Of a stretch of 64,000 bases of DNA, positions 42,873 through 50,978 are shown piece after piece; within the stretch, counting starts at the first letter, position 1, and every line of letters starts with the position of its first letter. The notes beneath the pieces are model-generated. The model was given only the letters and a program-made list of their open reading frames with translations. It ran no database searches and had not been told where the DNA came from. This DNA is from JBHHUI01 sp965248775 (GTDB lineage: Bacteria; Chloroflexota; Anaerolineae; Anaerolineales; JBHHUI01), in contig OZ252150.1 of the NCBI GenBank assembly GCA_965248775.1, forward strand, positions 1,674,001 through 1,738,000, given 5' to 3'. The translations under genes were made by a program, and so were the position numbers.

Positions 42873-44070
42873 TGCCGTCAAAGAGATAAATGCCTCCGGA
42901 GCCATCTGACAAAAGTCCAAAGGGATCACTACTGGAAAAAGGCCCCAGAGAAAATATCGGAAAGGCTAAAGTACCGTTCTGGTTCACGATACCGAGCAAC
43001 TTTTCGATCCGGCTCGGTGAGACTCCGATGAACCAGACCCGGTTAAGTCCATCCACTGCAATAGCGTGCTGATTCTCGCGGAAGATCACCAGGTCAGGTA
43101 CGAAGGTACGCAAATCGACGCGGCCTTGAGTTCCATCGGAGCGGATATGATTCAGCCAAATTTCCTGGCGCGGCGGCCCGAATGCAAAGGTCTGTAAGAG
43201 CCAGGTCGTCCCGTCCGGTCCGAGTACCGTATCCGTTACAGCTGCTTGGGAAGTGTATTCGAATATCTCCCATTTCTCATTTATGGGGTCCCATCCGCTC
43301 GCCCCTCCGAACGTTCCAACCCAAATTGATCCATTCGCTAAAACATCCACATTGAGCACTGTGTGACTCAATAGCCCATCGTTGAGCGTAATTGTGCGCA
43401 CTCCCTCTCCAGGCGAGACCACGCGCAAGCGCCGTAAACTGTTTACATACCAGAGTTGCTCGTCGCTGGTGACAGCACCAACCCGTGGACGGACGACATG
43501 CTGTTCAAGAATTGGCGGCTCTCCATTTCGGACTACACCCCGCTCTTCAGCCAGTGCAATCCACGTAACATCCGGACTCGCAGCAAAAATATCGTCGGCA
43601 TGGCGGATATATTTTTTATCGAGGACGGCCCCGGTTGCGAGTCTATACTGATAGGCCGTATTCGTTTCGCGGCTAACACACCAGGCAGTGCCGTCCCCAG
43701 TGAGTTTGAATCGGTCTGAGCAAGGAGCTCCAGACCAAGGCGTGGTCCAGCTTCCCGGTGGCAACGCTGCATAGCCCCGGGTCGCCTGCCAGCCCAGTGC
43801 GAGCGGAACAAGAAGGAAAAGCAAGGGTGATGTCCACACCCACCGATAACTGACAAGGACAGCGGGGACAAGCATTGACAAACCAACCGCCGACCAGACG
43901 ATCCAACGACGTCCGTCTGTCAGAGAGCCCAGCCCAACAAGCGCGACGGATGGCAGAATTGGCAGAATTCGCCAGGTGAGCCAGTGCAGTCTGGTGCGAC
44001 CTCGCCGTGCAAAGTCTTCTTTTTCAATCTGTGCGATACCATCTGTTTGGCAATGGCAAATGGAATCCAC
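42841..44070 (-). CDS. Membrane-anchored beta-propeller protein (Vgb/two-component propeller-like)
   Basis: A 409-residue protein. Near the N-terminus are three hydrophobic segments (ILPILPSVALVGLGSL, WIVWSAVGLSMLVPAVLVSY, LLFLLVPLALGW). The outer part, from about residue 120, has repeated propeller-like blades: WYVNSLRRLRVVSPGEGVRTIT, GSIWVGTFGGASGWDPINEKWEIF, TWLLQTFAFGPPRQEIWLN, RVWFIGVSPSRIEKLLGI and GGIYLFDGTKEPLRHW. Such domains often form lectin-like or sensor surfaces outside the cell. The upstream frame at 44024-44380 adds four more hydrophobic segments and may belong to the same gene through a frameshift. Convergent with, and overlapping, the SDR gene. Confidence 0.65.
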   Translation of the reverse strand: MDSICHCQTDGIAQIEKEDFARRGRTRLHWLTWRILPILPSVALVGLGSLTDGRRWIVWSAVGLSMLVPAVLVSYRWVWTSPLLFLLVPLALGWQATRGYAALPPGSWTTPWSGAPCSDRFKLTGDGTAWCVSRETNTAYQYRLATGAVLDKKYIRHADDIFAASPDVTWIALAEERGVVRNGEPPILEQHVVRPRVGAVTSDEQLWYVNSLRRLRVVSPGEGVRTITLNDGLLSHTVLNVDVLANGSIWVGTFGGASGWDPINEKWEIFEYTSQAAVTDTVLGPDGTTWLLQTFAFGPPRQEIWLNHIRSDGTQGRVDLRTFVPDLVIFRENQHAIAVDGLNRVWFIGVSPSRIEKLLGIVNQNGTLAFPIFSLGPFSSSDPFGLLSDGSGGIYLFDGTKEPLRHWRP

Positions 44071-44380
44071 GCATGGCAGTATGGATTCCGGGCCGCGCTG
44101 TCCGAATGAACACGGACATCAAAATTATTGAGATCAAACCGAGTGCCGGCAGAAGAAGCATCCGTTCGTAGGGAATGGAAAGCGCAGAAATGACCATGAA
44201 GAAAAAACATGCGAGGGAAGCGTATATTAGCTTGCGCCAGGAGTTTGAACTCAATAAACCAAGGCGACGCGCGCGCAGCATGACCGGCACCCGTGCGAAC
44301 ACTGCACAAGCAATCCCCAACGGAGGCAACCAATACCAGAGATGGCTGAGAGGGGCTACGAAATTTCCAATCACGTGCAT
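44024..44380 (-). CDS. Membrane protein fragment upstream of the propeller gene
   Basis: A 118-residue frame with hydrophobic segments LWYWLPPLGIACAVFARV, IYASLACFFFMVISALSI and MLLLPALGLISIILMSVFI, ending RWYRTD. Its last 47 bases overlap the 5' end of the propeller gene in a different frame. Both together would make one polytopic N-terminus followed by the propeller, so it is either an overlapping partner gene or the first part of one frameshifted gene. A -10 box lies just upstream at 44389-44394, so the mRNA may be leaderless. Confidence 0.5.
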   Translation of the reverse strand: MHVIGNFVAPLSHLWYWLPPLGIACAVFARVPVMLRARRLGLLSSNSWRKLIYASLACFFFMVISALSIPYERMLLLPALGLISIILMSVFIRTARPGIHTAMRGFHLPLPNRWYRTD

Positions 44381-44388
44381 CGTCTATG

Positions 44389-44394
44389 ATTATA
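44389..44394 (-). promoter_or_regulatory. -10 box of the membrane/propeller genes
   Basis: The minus strand reads TATAAT at this place, preceded by CGC rather than TGC. Transcription would start near 44382, about two bases before the ATG at 44380. Confidence 0.45.
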
Positions 44395-44564
44395 GCGATA
44401 GCCTGCGCGTAGAATGTACGTCATTAAACATTCAAGCCCACGAACGCCGATTCATGGGCTTGATTCTTGGAGAGCTTCGCATAACTCAGAAGCAAAGGGA
44501 AGCGCCTACATGCCCGGTAAACTCGTGTCATCGAAACCCAATCAAACATGCAGGAGCATGAGAA

Positions 44565-44651
44565 ATGTCAGCAGCAGAGCTTGCTTGGCGCCAAGGTGAT
44601 GCACTGACGATTCCGAAATCTGAAGAGCCCTTCATCTTTCTCCTTAAATGA
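44565..44651 (+). CDS. Tiny hypothetical reading frame, 28 codons
   Basis: ATG at 44565 follows AGGAGCATGAGAA, a fair ribosome site. The peptide begins MSAAELAWRQGDAL and ends FIFLLK. It resembles no family I know and could be a gene remnant. Low confidence. Confidence 0.2.
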   Translation: MSAAELAWRQGDALTIPKSEEPFIFLLK

Positions 44652-44705
44652 TAATCGAACTTAAGCTACTCAGCTTGACATGCCAGGTTTTGCAACTGGC
44701 GGCTC

Positions 44706-44741
44706 GTCTCGGGCCGACGTTGCCCGCGAGACCGAGCGGGC
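44706..44741. repeat. GC-rich patch with interleaved inverted repeats
   Basis: Arms GTCTCG (44706), GCCCGC (44722), CGAGAC (44727) and GCGGGC (44736) run a, b, a', b'. It may be a distant relative of the small palindromes in the IS elements, or chance in GC-rich sequence. Confidence 0.35.
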
Positions 44742-44961
44742 GCCCTGCCCAGTTACCCATTGCGACGTGGCGTAATCCTGGGACGAGACTGTGTCATCGA
44801 ATCGACTACATAGGTTATACGAAACTCTCGGATAAACATAAGGACAGAATAGTTCTGAACGAGACTTATTTATCGTCCAAATCAACCTTCGAGGTTGGAA
44901 TTAAACAAAAAGCGGCAGACAATTTGTGCCCGCCGTCTACTTAAAATTAGATCGTAGAATT

Positions 44962-45477
44962 CTAATGGATAAGATTGAGTGTTTGTTTTACGACCTGTCT
45001 AACACTCGTTTTGCTTGTTGCTACACATGGCATCACCAGAACATCCGCTCCAAGCCCGAGTGTGCGCTTGATTTCTACCACTGAGGGTGCGCAATATAAA
45101 TCTTGTTTGTTTGCCGCGATCAAATAAGGTGCGTCATGCGCTTCACGAAATGTCGCTATCAAGTCGCGGGCGTCCGAAAATGATTTCGATTCGCAGGAGT
45201 CGATCATCACGACGAATGCATTCATCTCGCGCGTAAGAATCTCCCACATAAAATCGAAACGCGCTTGTCCGGGAGTTCCATTGAGATGCACTATAGCGCC
45301 GTCAATTTTTACTCGTCCGTAATCCATCGCTACAGTAGTCTGTTGCTTTTCGGCCGAACCCCGGACAGACAACTTGCGCTCTGTACTAACGACATCAATA
45401 TCGCTTATCGTCCCAATAAATTTTGACTTCCCGGCCCCGTACGGACCGGTTACGACAACTTTGAGTGTCTGCGCCAT
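44962..45477 (-). CDS. Small GTP-binding protein (MglA/Rab-like)
   Basis: A 171-residue GTPase starting MAQTLKVVVTGPYGAGKSKF (Walker A GPYGAGKS). G3 is LNGTPGQARFDF, with Asn-Gly-Thr in place of the usual Asp-Thr, and G4 is ANKQD. The strand FVVMIDSCESKSFSDARD is also conserved in this bacterial MglA-like group. Earlier in-frame starts would overlap the response regulator, so the start at 45477 is chosen, seven bases after the regulator stop on the same strand. Such GTPases are often paired with roadblock proteins or with kinases and response regulators and may relay a signal. Effector unknown. Confidence 0.85.
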   Translation of the reverse strand: MAQTLKVVVTGPYGAGKSKFIGTISDIDVVSTERKLSVRGSAEKQQTTVAMDYGRVKIDGAIVHLNGTPGQARFDFMWEILTREMNAFVVMIDSCESKSFSDARDLIATFREAHDAPYLIAANKQDLYCAPSVVEIKRTLGLGADVLVMPCVATSKTSVRQVVKQTLNLIH

Positions 45478-45484
45478 TCGGGAA

Positions 45485-46216
45485 TTAATCTCCCCTGTCC
45501 CGCCGGAAATCGACGAAGCGATAACCAACGCCGCGTTCGGTAAGAATGTAATTTGGATTATGTGGTTCCGCCTCCAATTTCTGGCGCAGATAATTGATAT
45601 ACAGCCGCAAATAATGAGTCTCATCCCGGTATTCATATCCCCAGACTTTAGCGAGGAGCTGATCATGGGGAACGACCCAACCGGCATTATTCACAAGATG
45701 GTAAAGTAGCCGATATTCCGTCGGTCGCAATTTAACCGGTTTCCCTTCAACAAGCACTTCCCTTCTGTCAAAGTCAATTTGCAAACGCTCATCAACTTCG
45801 ATCGGACCCTTGGTTGATGGTGATGGCATCTCGGTGCGGCGCAGGACAGCCTTCACGCGGCTGGAGAGTTCGCGCGGGCTGAAGGGTTTGGTGATGTAAT
45901 CGTCTGCGCCGAGTTCAAGGCCGCGCACCCGATCGTCCTCATCTCCCCGAGCCGTGAGCATGATAACGGGAACCGTGGCGATCTCGCGCAAAAGGCGGAG
46001 TGTTTCGAAACCATCCAGTTCGGGCATCATCACATCGAGTACGATAAGGTCGGGCAAGACATCCCGGGCCTGATTAAGCGCTTGTAGGCCATCATTGGCT
46101 TCGTGAACCTCATAACCTTCCAATTCAAGGTTCATTCGGATAAACCGGATCATTCGCGGCTCGTCGTCTACAACGAGGATTCGATGTAATTCTTTTGGTG
46201 AAATTCGATTAGTCAA
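45485..46216 (-). CDS. OmpR/PhoB-family response regulator
   Basis: A 243-residue two-component regulator. The receiver domain (residues about 12-125) has the acidic pair VVDDEP, the phosphorylation site LIVLDVMMPELDG, the Thr in VIMLTARGDEDD and the Lys in ITKPFSPREL. The C-terminal winged helix (about 145-238) includes LRPTEYRLLYHLVNNAGWVV, WGYEYRDETHYLRLYINYLR and YILTERGVGYRFV, similar to KdpE. No histidine kinase lies next to it in the window. It is transcribed ahead of the small GTPase (gap of seven bases), which suggests joint signalling. Confidence 0.92.
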   Translation of the reverse strand: MTNRISPKELHRILVVDDEPRMIRFIRMNLELEGYEVHEANDGLQALNQARDVLPDLIVLDVMMPELDGFETLRLLREIATVPVIMLTARGDEDDRVRGLELGADDYITKPFSPRELSSRVKAVLRRTEMPSPSTKGPIEVDERLQIDFDRREVLVEGKPVKLRPTEYRLLYHLVNNAGWVVPHDQLLAKVWGYEYRDETHYLRLYINYLRQKLEAEPHNPNYILTERGVGYRFVDFRRDRGD

Positions 46217-46263
46217 GACGGATTAATGTGAATAGATGTTGTAGATTATCAGATCGGCAATAT

Positions 46264-46505
46264 TTACTCGCGCACGAATGTTACGACATCCTCTTCCTCT
46301 TCACTCGGCAATACCTCAATAAAACTAATGCGGGAGATCGGCCAAATGACGTCGTCACATCCACCAAAATGTAGTGCAAGTCCTTGCCATCCCGTCGGCG
46401 GGGATTCTGCAATGTAATGAACTGATCTTGCGCTCCGGGTAGTTCATCCATTTCCGCCAGGACTGGGTCTTCGTTGCTCATATGAACCAGTACTGTATGT
46501 GCCAT
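46264..46505 (-). CDS. Small hypothetical protein, probably frameshifted
   Basis: Starts MAHTVLVHMSNEDPVLAEMD, with proline-rich and charged sequence to DLHYILVDVTT. The current frame then gives an atypical basic tail and stops at 46281. In the neighbouring frame the sequence reads VIWPISRISFIEVLPSEEEE and ends DVVTFVRE at TAA 46264-46266, a far more protein-like acidic end. I therefore infer a frameshift near 46350. About 80 residues in total. It probably encodes a small conserved soluble protein; no family recognised. Confidence 0.55.
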
Positions 46506-46649
46506 TTTTCCTCCTGCACCTACTACTGAGAAAGAGAGTTGGAATATACGCGCAAGACAAGTTTGCCCACCCGCAATTCATCTCCGTTTGATTTCTGCTC
46601 TGCTCGCGATAGTAATAACTCACAGAAGCGCTTAATTCTAATCCACGAT

Positions 46650-47838
46650 TCACTACCGGACACTTTATCCGTGATTGATTAGCGGTTGCCTCTCGGCTAC
46701 ACTCTCCGTTCTACCACAGAACAAGGGGAGTATCGCCATGAGTGACAACCGCCGTACATATCGTGCCATAAAGAGCGCCTTGCGGCAACTGTACCCAGGA
46801 GAACCGCAGGGCAACTTGGCTCGCCATTTGGATACGCTCGCTGCCATGGTCAGCGGAATTGTCCGCAGCCAGAGTAGCCAGCTACCGGCGATCGCCAGGA
46901 AAGTGCCAGACGGCAACAAACCCGAGAGCCGGGTCAAACGGTACGCCCGCTGGGTCAAGAATGAGCATATTAATAACGAAGTCTTCTTTCTACCCTTCGC
47001 TGAACCCTTATTGCAGGGTCTGGCGCAGGACCGCACGCTCGTGTTGGCAATGGACGGCAGCGAAGTGGGCCGCGGTTGCCTGACCCTGATGGTGAGCGTC
47101 ATCTACAAGCAACGTGCTTTGCCGGTGGCGTGGGTCACCGTCAAAGGGAGCAAGGGACATTTTTCAGAAGCGACACACGTGCAGTTGTTGACAGAAGTAC
47201 ACGCTTTGGTGCCCCCTGCAAGCGATGTCGTCTTCCTGGGGGATGGTGAATTCGATGGCACGAACCTCCAGGCGGCTCTGAATGACTACGAATGGGCCTA
47301 CGTCTGTCGCACGGCCAAGCATGTCCAGCTATGTGAAGGGGGCGACTGGTTCGCCTTCGCCGACCTGGATGTGCCCCGTGGTGCATACCGCGGCGTGCCG
47401 GATGTCGCCTTCACCCAGCAGGAATATGGGCCCGTCCTTGCCATCGCGTGGTGGCAGCGCGACTGCAAAGAGCCCCTCTATCTGGTCACCAACCTGGAGC
47501 TGGTTGCCGAAGCCTGTTCCTGGTATAACAAACGCTTTCGTATTGAAACTTTCTTCTCCGACCAGAAAAGCCGGGGCTTCAATTTGCATAAAAGCCATAT
47601 CGCCGACCCGGCCCGGCTGGCCCGGTTGATGATCGCAGCTTGCCTTGCTTACATCTGGATCATCTACTTGGGCGTCATCGCCAAACGAGATAATTGGGTG
47701 CAAGTCATTCACCGCACCGACCGCTGTGATCTGAGCCTATTTCAACTCGGCTTGCGCCTGCTGGAACAGTTCCTAAATGAGCATCTGCCCATCCCGGTCG
47801 CCTTTGACATGCCCCGCGCAGAAAGTGTCCGGTAGTGA
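46650..47838 (+). mobile_element. IS4-family element, copy 2 (intact)
   Basis: 1189 bp, ends TCACTACCGGACACTTT and inverse, flanked by the 10-bp duplicate AATCCACGAT (46640-46649 and 47839-47848). The transposase is intact. It lies between the small hypothetical gene and the PP2C gene, in a region with no clear host gene. Confidence 0.93.
46738..47835 (+). CDS. IS4-family transposase, copy 2
   Basis: A 365-residue DDE transposase starting MSDNRRTYRAIKSAL after AAGGGGAG. Catalytic Asp are in VLAMDGSEVG and VVFLGDGEFDG; the Glu lies in the YNKRFRIETFFSDQKSRG motif (Y-x2-R-x3-E-x6-K of IS4). It ends FDMPRAESVR, with the stop inside the right terminal repeat. Confidence 0.93.
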   Translation: MSDNRRTYRAIKSALRQLYPGEPQGNLARHLDTLAAMVSGIVRSQSSQLPAIARKVPDGNKPESRVKRYARWVKNEHINNEVFFLPFAEPLLQGLAQDRTLVLAMDGSEVGRGCLTLMVSVIYKQRALPVAWVTVKGSKGHFSEATHVQLLTEVHALVPPASDVVFLGDGEFDGTNLQAALNDYEWAYVCRTAKHVQLCEGGDWFAFADLDVPRGAYRGVPDVAFTQQEYGPVLAIAWWQRDCKEPLYLVTNLELVAEACSWYNKRFRIETFFSDQKSRGFNLHKSHIADPARLARLMIAACLAYIWIIYLGVIAKRDNWVQVIHRTDRCDLSLFQLGLRLLEQFLNEHLPIPVAFDMPRAESVR

Positions 47839-48052
47839 AATCCACGATAGGATACCAATCCAGATCAAGTGCATCACTTAAGTTGTCATGAGTACTTTGT
47901 AACTGGAGTCCCGATCGATCGGCGAGAATCACCAGATCAATAATCCCTTTTTTTTATGGAACGTCGCGCTGGTTCACGACATATCTTTTAAATATCTGTT
48001 GGGCTTTGCGAAGGAGGGGATTTCGAGAAACGCGTCTAAGCCGTCTCCCAAG

Positions 48053-48949
48053 CTAGGTGTGAAAACCAACCATCAAGGCAGTGATGTTATCAGGACCGCC
48101 CCCCTCATTCGCGGCGTCGATCATTTTTTCACACGCTTCCTGCAAACTCGATGAGTCTTGAATAATCTTAAAAAGATCGGGGTCTTCCACCAACCCCCAG
48201 AGGCCGTCGGAGCAAAGAAACAGGCTGGCATCTGAAGGGATTGAATACGAATCAACGTCAATCTCTAGACCTTCACCCTGCCCAACGGCTCGGTAAAGCA
48301 CATTTTTTTGCGGATGAACGGCCGCTTCTTCTGCTGTTAGTTGACCAAGTTCCTGTAAGCGCTGCACCAATGAATGATCTCGTGTGAGCAGCCGTAGCTC
48401 CGCAGGCGTAACGAAATATGCCCTACTATCGCCGACATGAGCGATGGTTACACGCGAACCGAGCACCAACGCAACTGTTGCTGTTGTCCCGCCACCTTCT
48501 CCAACACTACTCAATACTTCATGGTTGGCGGACTCGATCGCCTCTGTCAGAATTTCCTGGATAGGAGGAAATTGCCGATCATCATCATCCACCGCCAACA
48601 GCGCCAGATATATTTTTTCGGTGATTACGCGGACAATCGTACGCGTGGTAACTGCGCTGGCCAGCTCCCCCATACTATGACCACCCATTCCATCGGCAAC
48701 AACAAACAGTCCGAAATCAGGCGCTTTGTCATGGCCTGCCAGGGTACCGGTTAGGGCAGCTAGCGCGTCTTCATTATGATCACGCATGCGACCAACATTT
48801 TGGGCATAGGCTACATCCATCGGAGGTGTAGCGTTTACCGCATCTGCCGAAGGCATTTCCTCAATTGCAGCCACAATCGGCGCGGCTTCGATGAGTGTAT
48901 CGTCTTCGGGCTTGGATGGTTTAAAAAGTCGCTGGATTAAATTCGCCAA
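48053..48949 (-). CDS. PP2C-family Ser/Thr protein phosphatase
   Basis: A 298-residue metal-dependent phosphatase. After about 50 N-terminal residues come the PP2C motifs RMRDHNEDALAAL, LFVVADGMGGHSMGELAS, ATVALVLGSRVTIAHVGDSRAYF, LCSDGLWGLV and GGPDNITALMVGF, with the metal-binding Asp in DGMGG, SDG and PDN. It lies 15 bases downstream of the Ser/Thr kinase gene in the same direction, so kinase and phosphatase should act on common targets. Cytoplasmic; no membrane segment. Confidence 0.93.
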   Translation of the reverse strand: MANLIQRLFKPSKPEDDTLIEAAPIVAAIEEMPSADAVNATPPMDVAYAQNVGRMRDHNEDALAALTGTLAGHDKAPDFGLFVVADGMGGHSMGELASAVTTRTIVRVITEKIYLALLAVDDDDRQFPPIQEILTEAIESANHEVLSSVGEGGGTTATVALVLGSRVTIAHVGDSRAYFVTPAELRLLTRDHSLVQRLQELGQLTAEEAAVHPQKNVLYRAVGQGEGLEIDVDSYSIPSDASLFLCSDGLWGLVEDPDLFKIIQDSSSLQEACEKMIDAANEGGGPDNITALMVGFHT

Positions 48950-48964
48950 ACTAGGATACCCTTC

Positions 48965-50872
48965 TCAGGCTTTGAATGCATACAAACGATTATCTGCCGA
49001 ACCAACGTATATCATATCACCGGCAACGGTCGGAGAGGAAATCACCGGACCATCAGTTTTATATTTCCATATCAACTCGCCGTCAGACGAATTTACACAG
49101 TAAAGGTGTCCATCAACAGAGCCAAAATAGATACGATCTTTGTGTACTGCAGGACTTGAGGCAATCTGGTCTTCCGTTTCAAATGTCCACGCCTGTTTAC
49201 CATTACGCAAGTTAAGCGCATATAAGTTGCCATCGGCACTGCCTACATAAACGCGCTTACCATCAGGATCAATTGCGGGTGATGAAACAAACGCCCGGCG
49301 GCTACGGAAACGCCAAAGGGCAAAACTTGTGTCGGCTTCAGCGGCATAGACAGTCCAATCCATGCTTGCAAAGACGACGACCCCCGCATGCATTGCAGGT
49401 GACGCAGTAATAGCACGTTTTGCTCTGAAGCGCCACTTCTGATTCCCACGAAAATCGACGCAATAGAATTCGCCCGCCTCGGTTCCAAAGTAAACCATGC
49501 CTTCGCCGCTTGGCTCAATCGCCGGTCGCGAACGCACCTCGGCGCCGGCATCAAAAGTCCAGGCTTCCTGCGCGCTCCGTGCATTGACAGCATGCAAGAA
49601 GCCCCGATCTGAGCCAACGAAGATATGCCCAGCCGCGTGATTGGCGGTAGAGCGGATCGGGGCGCCGAGCGTGATCTTCCAAAGCTCCCGACCATCGACG
49701 GCGTTCAGGGCATATAGGTGCTCATCCTCAGAGCCGATGAAGAGTTGTCCATTCACATTGATTGGGGAGGCTGCAAAGCCAGCCTCTGCGGCGAACTTCC
49801 ATTCAAACGATCCGTCGGCTGCATTCAGGGCATAAACATTGTGATCATACACAGAGACGAAAACCTGGTTGCCGGTTACAAGTGGAGTCGTGCGAATTTC
49901 ATCTTCGCATTCGAATGTCCAAATCGGTCCTACCCCTCCCGCAGGCGCTGCAATTTCGGGCACCTCGACCAGGTCAGTGAAAATAACGGTCCCTTTTCCC
50001 GAATCGATCGGGAGAGTATTTCCAACTTTAATTGCACCCAGTGCATTCCGCATAGTCTCTGCATCTGGAAATCGTTCTTGAGGATCATAGGCTATGGCCG
50101 TATTTATCGTCGCGATGATCTCTTCCGAAACATCACTATTGATCTTTCCGATGGGACGATCTCCAAATGAGAAGGGCGCCTCCAATCGTGGGTCTTTCTT
50201 GGAAAGTAAATGATGCAGGGTGGCGCCGAGAGCATAGATATCAGCTTGCGGGCTGGCTTCCCCTCGATACTGTTCAGGAGGCGAATAGCCCTCAGTACCG
50301 ATCATCGTCCCGCGTTGACCGGTGCGGAAGTCGCGCGCAATGCCAAAATCGACCAAGCGCACGTGCTCATGGTGATCGATCATGACATTGGATGGTTTCA
50401 TATCCCGGAAGATGATCGGTTGCGGCTCATGCTTGTGTAAATAGGCCAGCACATCGCATAGTTCAAGGGCCCATTCGACTACTTGCATTGTCGCTATGAA
50501 GCCTTCCGTTGCGTCCAGAATAGCTTCGAGATCACGCCCGTCGATATATTCCATCACCAGATATGAACGCTGTTCCGAATTGAAATAGTCGTAAATCTTG
50601 GGAATGGCCGGATGGCTCAGCGTAGCGAGCATGTCTGCTTCACGCTCGAAGTTACGGATGATAATGTCGCGCATGGCCGGGTCTGAAGCGAAGTTAATCA
50701 TCTCCTTGACCGCCACATATTTTGTGACGTTCGGGAAATGCATATCCCGAGATAGATACACCGAGCCCATGCCGCCGACACCGATGGCTTTGTTGATCAG
50801 GTAGCGACCCTGGAGTGTTTCTCCAGACTTGATTGTCCCACCATCGATGGTTGATTCGTCGACGATACTCAT
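48965..50872 (-). CDS. Ser/Thr protein kinase with C-terminal PQQ-like beta-propeller
   Basis: A 635-residue protein. The Hanks-type kinase domain (about residues 24-285) has the glycine loop GVGGMGSVYLSRD, the catalytic Lys in VAVKEMI, FRDMKPSNVMI (HRD replaced by FRD) and VDFGIARDFRTGQRGTMIGT. From about residue 325 there are seven or so PQQ-type repeats, such as YALNAADGSFEWKF, YALNAVDGRELWKI, YALNLRNGKQAWTFETEDQI and YCVNSSDGELIWKYKTDGPV. No transmembrane segment is visible between them, which is unusual: most kinase-propeller proteins expose the propeller outside. The ligand may thus be cytoplasmic. Paired with the PP2C phosphatase; promoter at 50931-50939. Confidence 0.92.
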   Translation of the reverse strand: MSIVDESTIDGGTIKSGETLQGRYLINKAIGVGGMGSVYLSRDMHFPNVTKYVAVKEMINFASDPAMRDIIIRNFEREADMLATLSHPAIPKIYDYFNSEQRSYLVMEYIDGRDLEAILDATEGFIATMQVVEWALELCDVLAYLHKHEPQPIIFRDMKPSNVMIDHHEHVRLVDFGIARDFRTGQRGTMIGTEGYSPPEQYRGEASPQADIYALGATLHHLLSKKDPRLEAPFSFGDRPIGKINSDVSEEIIATINTAIAYDPQERFPDAETMRNALGAIKVGNTLPIDSGKGTVIFTDLVEVPEIAAPAGGVGPIWTFECEDEIRTTPLVTGNQVFVSVYDHNVYALNAADGSFEWKFAAEAGFAASPINVNGQLFIGSEDEHLYALNAVDGRELWKITLGAPIRSTANHAAGHIFVGSDRGFLHAVNARSAQEAWTFDAGAEVRSRPAIEPSGEGMVYFGTEAGEFYCVDFRGNQKWRFRAKRAITASPAMHAGVVVFASMDWTVYAAEADTSFALWRFRSRRAFVSSPAIDPDGKRVYVGSADGNLYALNLRNGKQAWTFETEDQIASSPAVHKDRIYFGSVDGHLYCVNSSDGELIWKYKTDGPVISSPTVAGDMIYVGSADNRLYAFKA

Positions 50873-50930
50873 CGTGCCTTATGATGCAATTTGATTATTG
50901 AACTGATATCGATTCGGTCGGATTTGAAGA

Positions 50931-50939
50931 ATTATAGCA
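50931..50939 (-). promoter_or_regulatory. Extended -10 promoter of the kinase-phosphatase operon
   Basis: The minus strand reads TGCTATAAT. Transcription would start near 50924, leaving a leader of about 52 bases. Confidence 0.55.
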
Positions 50940-50978
50940 TCGGGGGTTCTATGAGGCGAAATTGCTTCAGAGAGTAAA

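Larger units (their letters stand above)
44395..44961. other. Gap of about 570 bases, one tiny reading frame, otherwise no gene seen
   Basis: The stretch separates divergently placed minus-strand genes. It holds a 28-codon frame at 44565 and a GC-rich palindromic patch at 44706-44741. Longer frames (for example 44648-44944) lack ribosome sites and protein-like composition. Confidence 0.5.

Noticed and set aside
44648..44944. A 98-codon frame in the gap before the GTPase
   Set aside because: No ribosome site, low-complexity arginine/proline-rich sequence over a palindromic patch, and no neighbour logic.
47849..48052. Possible remnant of a gene cut by IS4 copy 2
   Set aside because: A short minus-strand frame ending LDLDWYPIVD stops right at the target site, but upstream it meets a stop and an A8 run and has no good start. 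Too weak to call.
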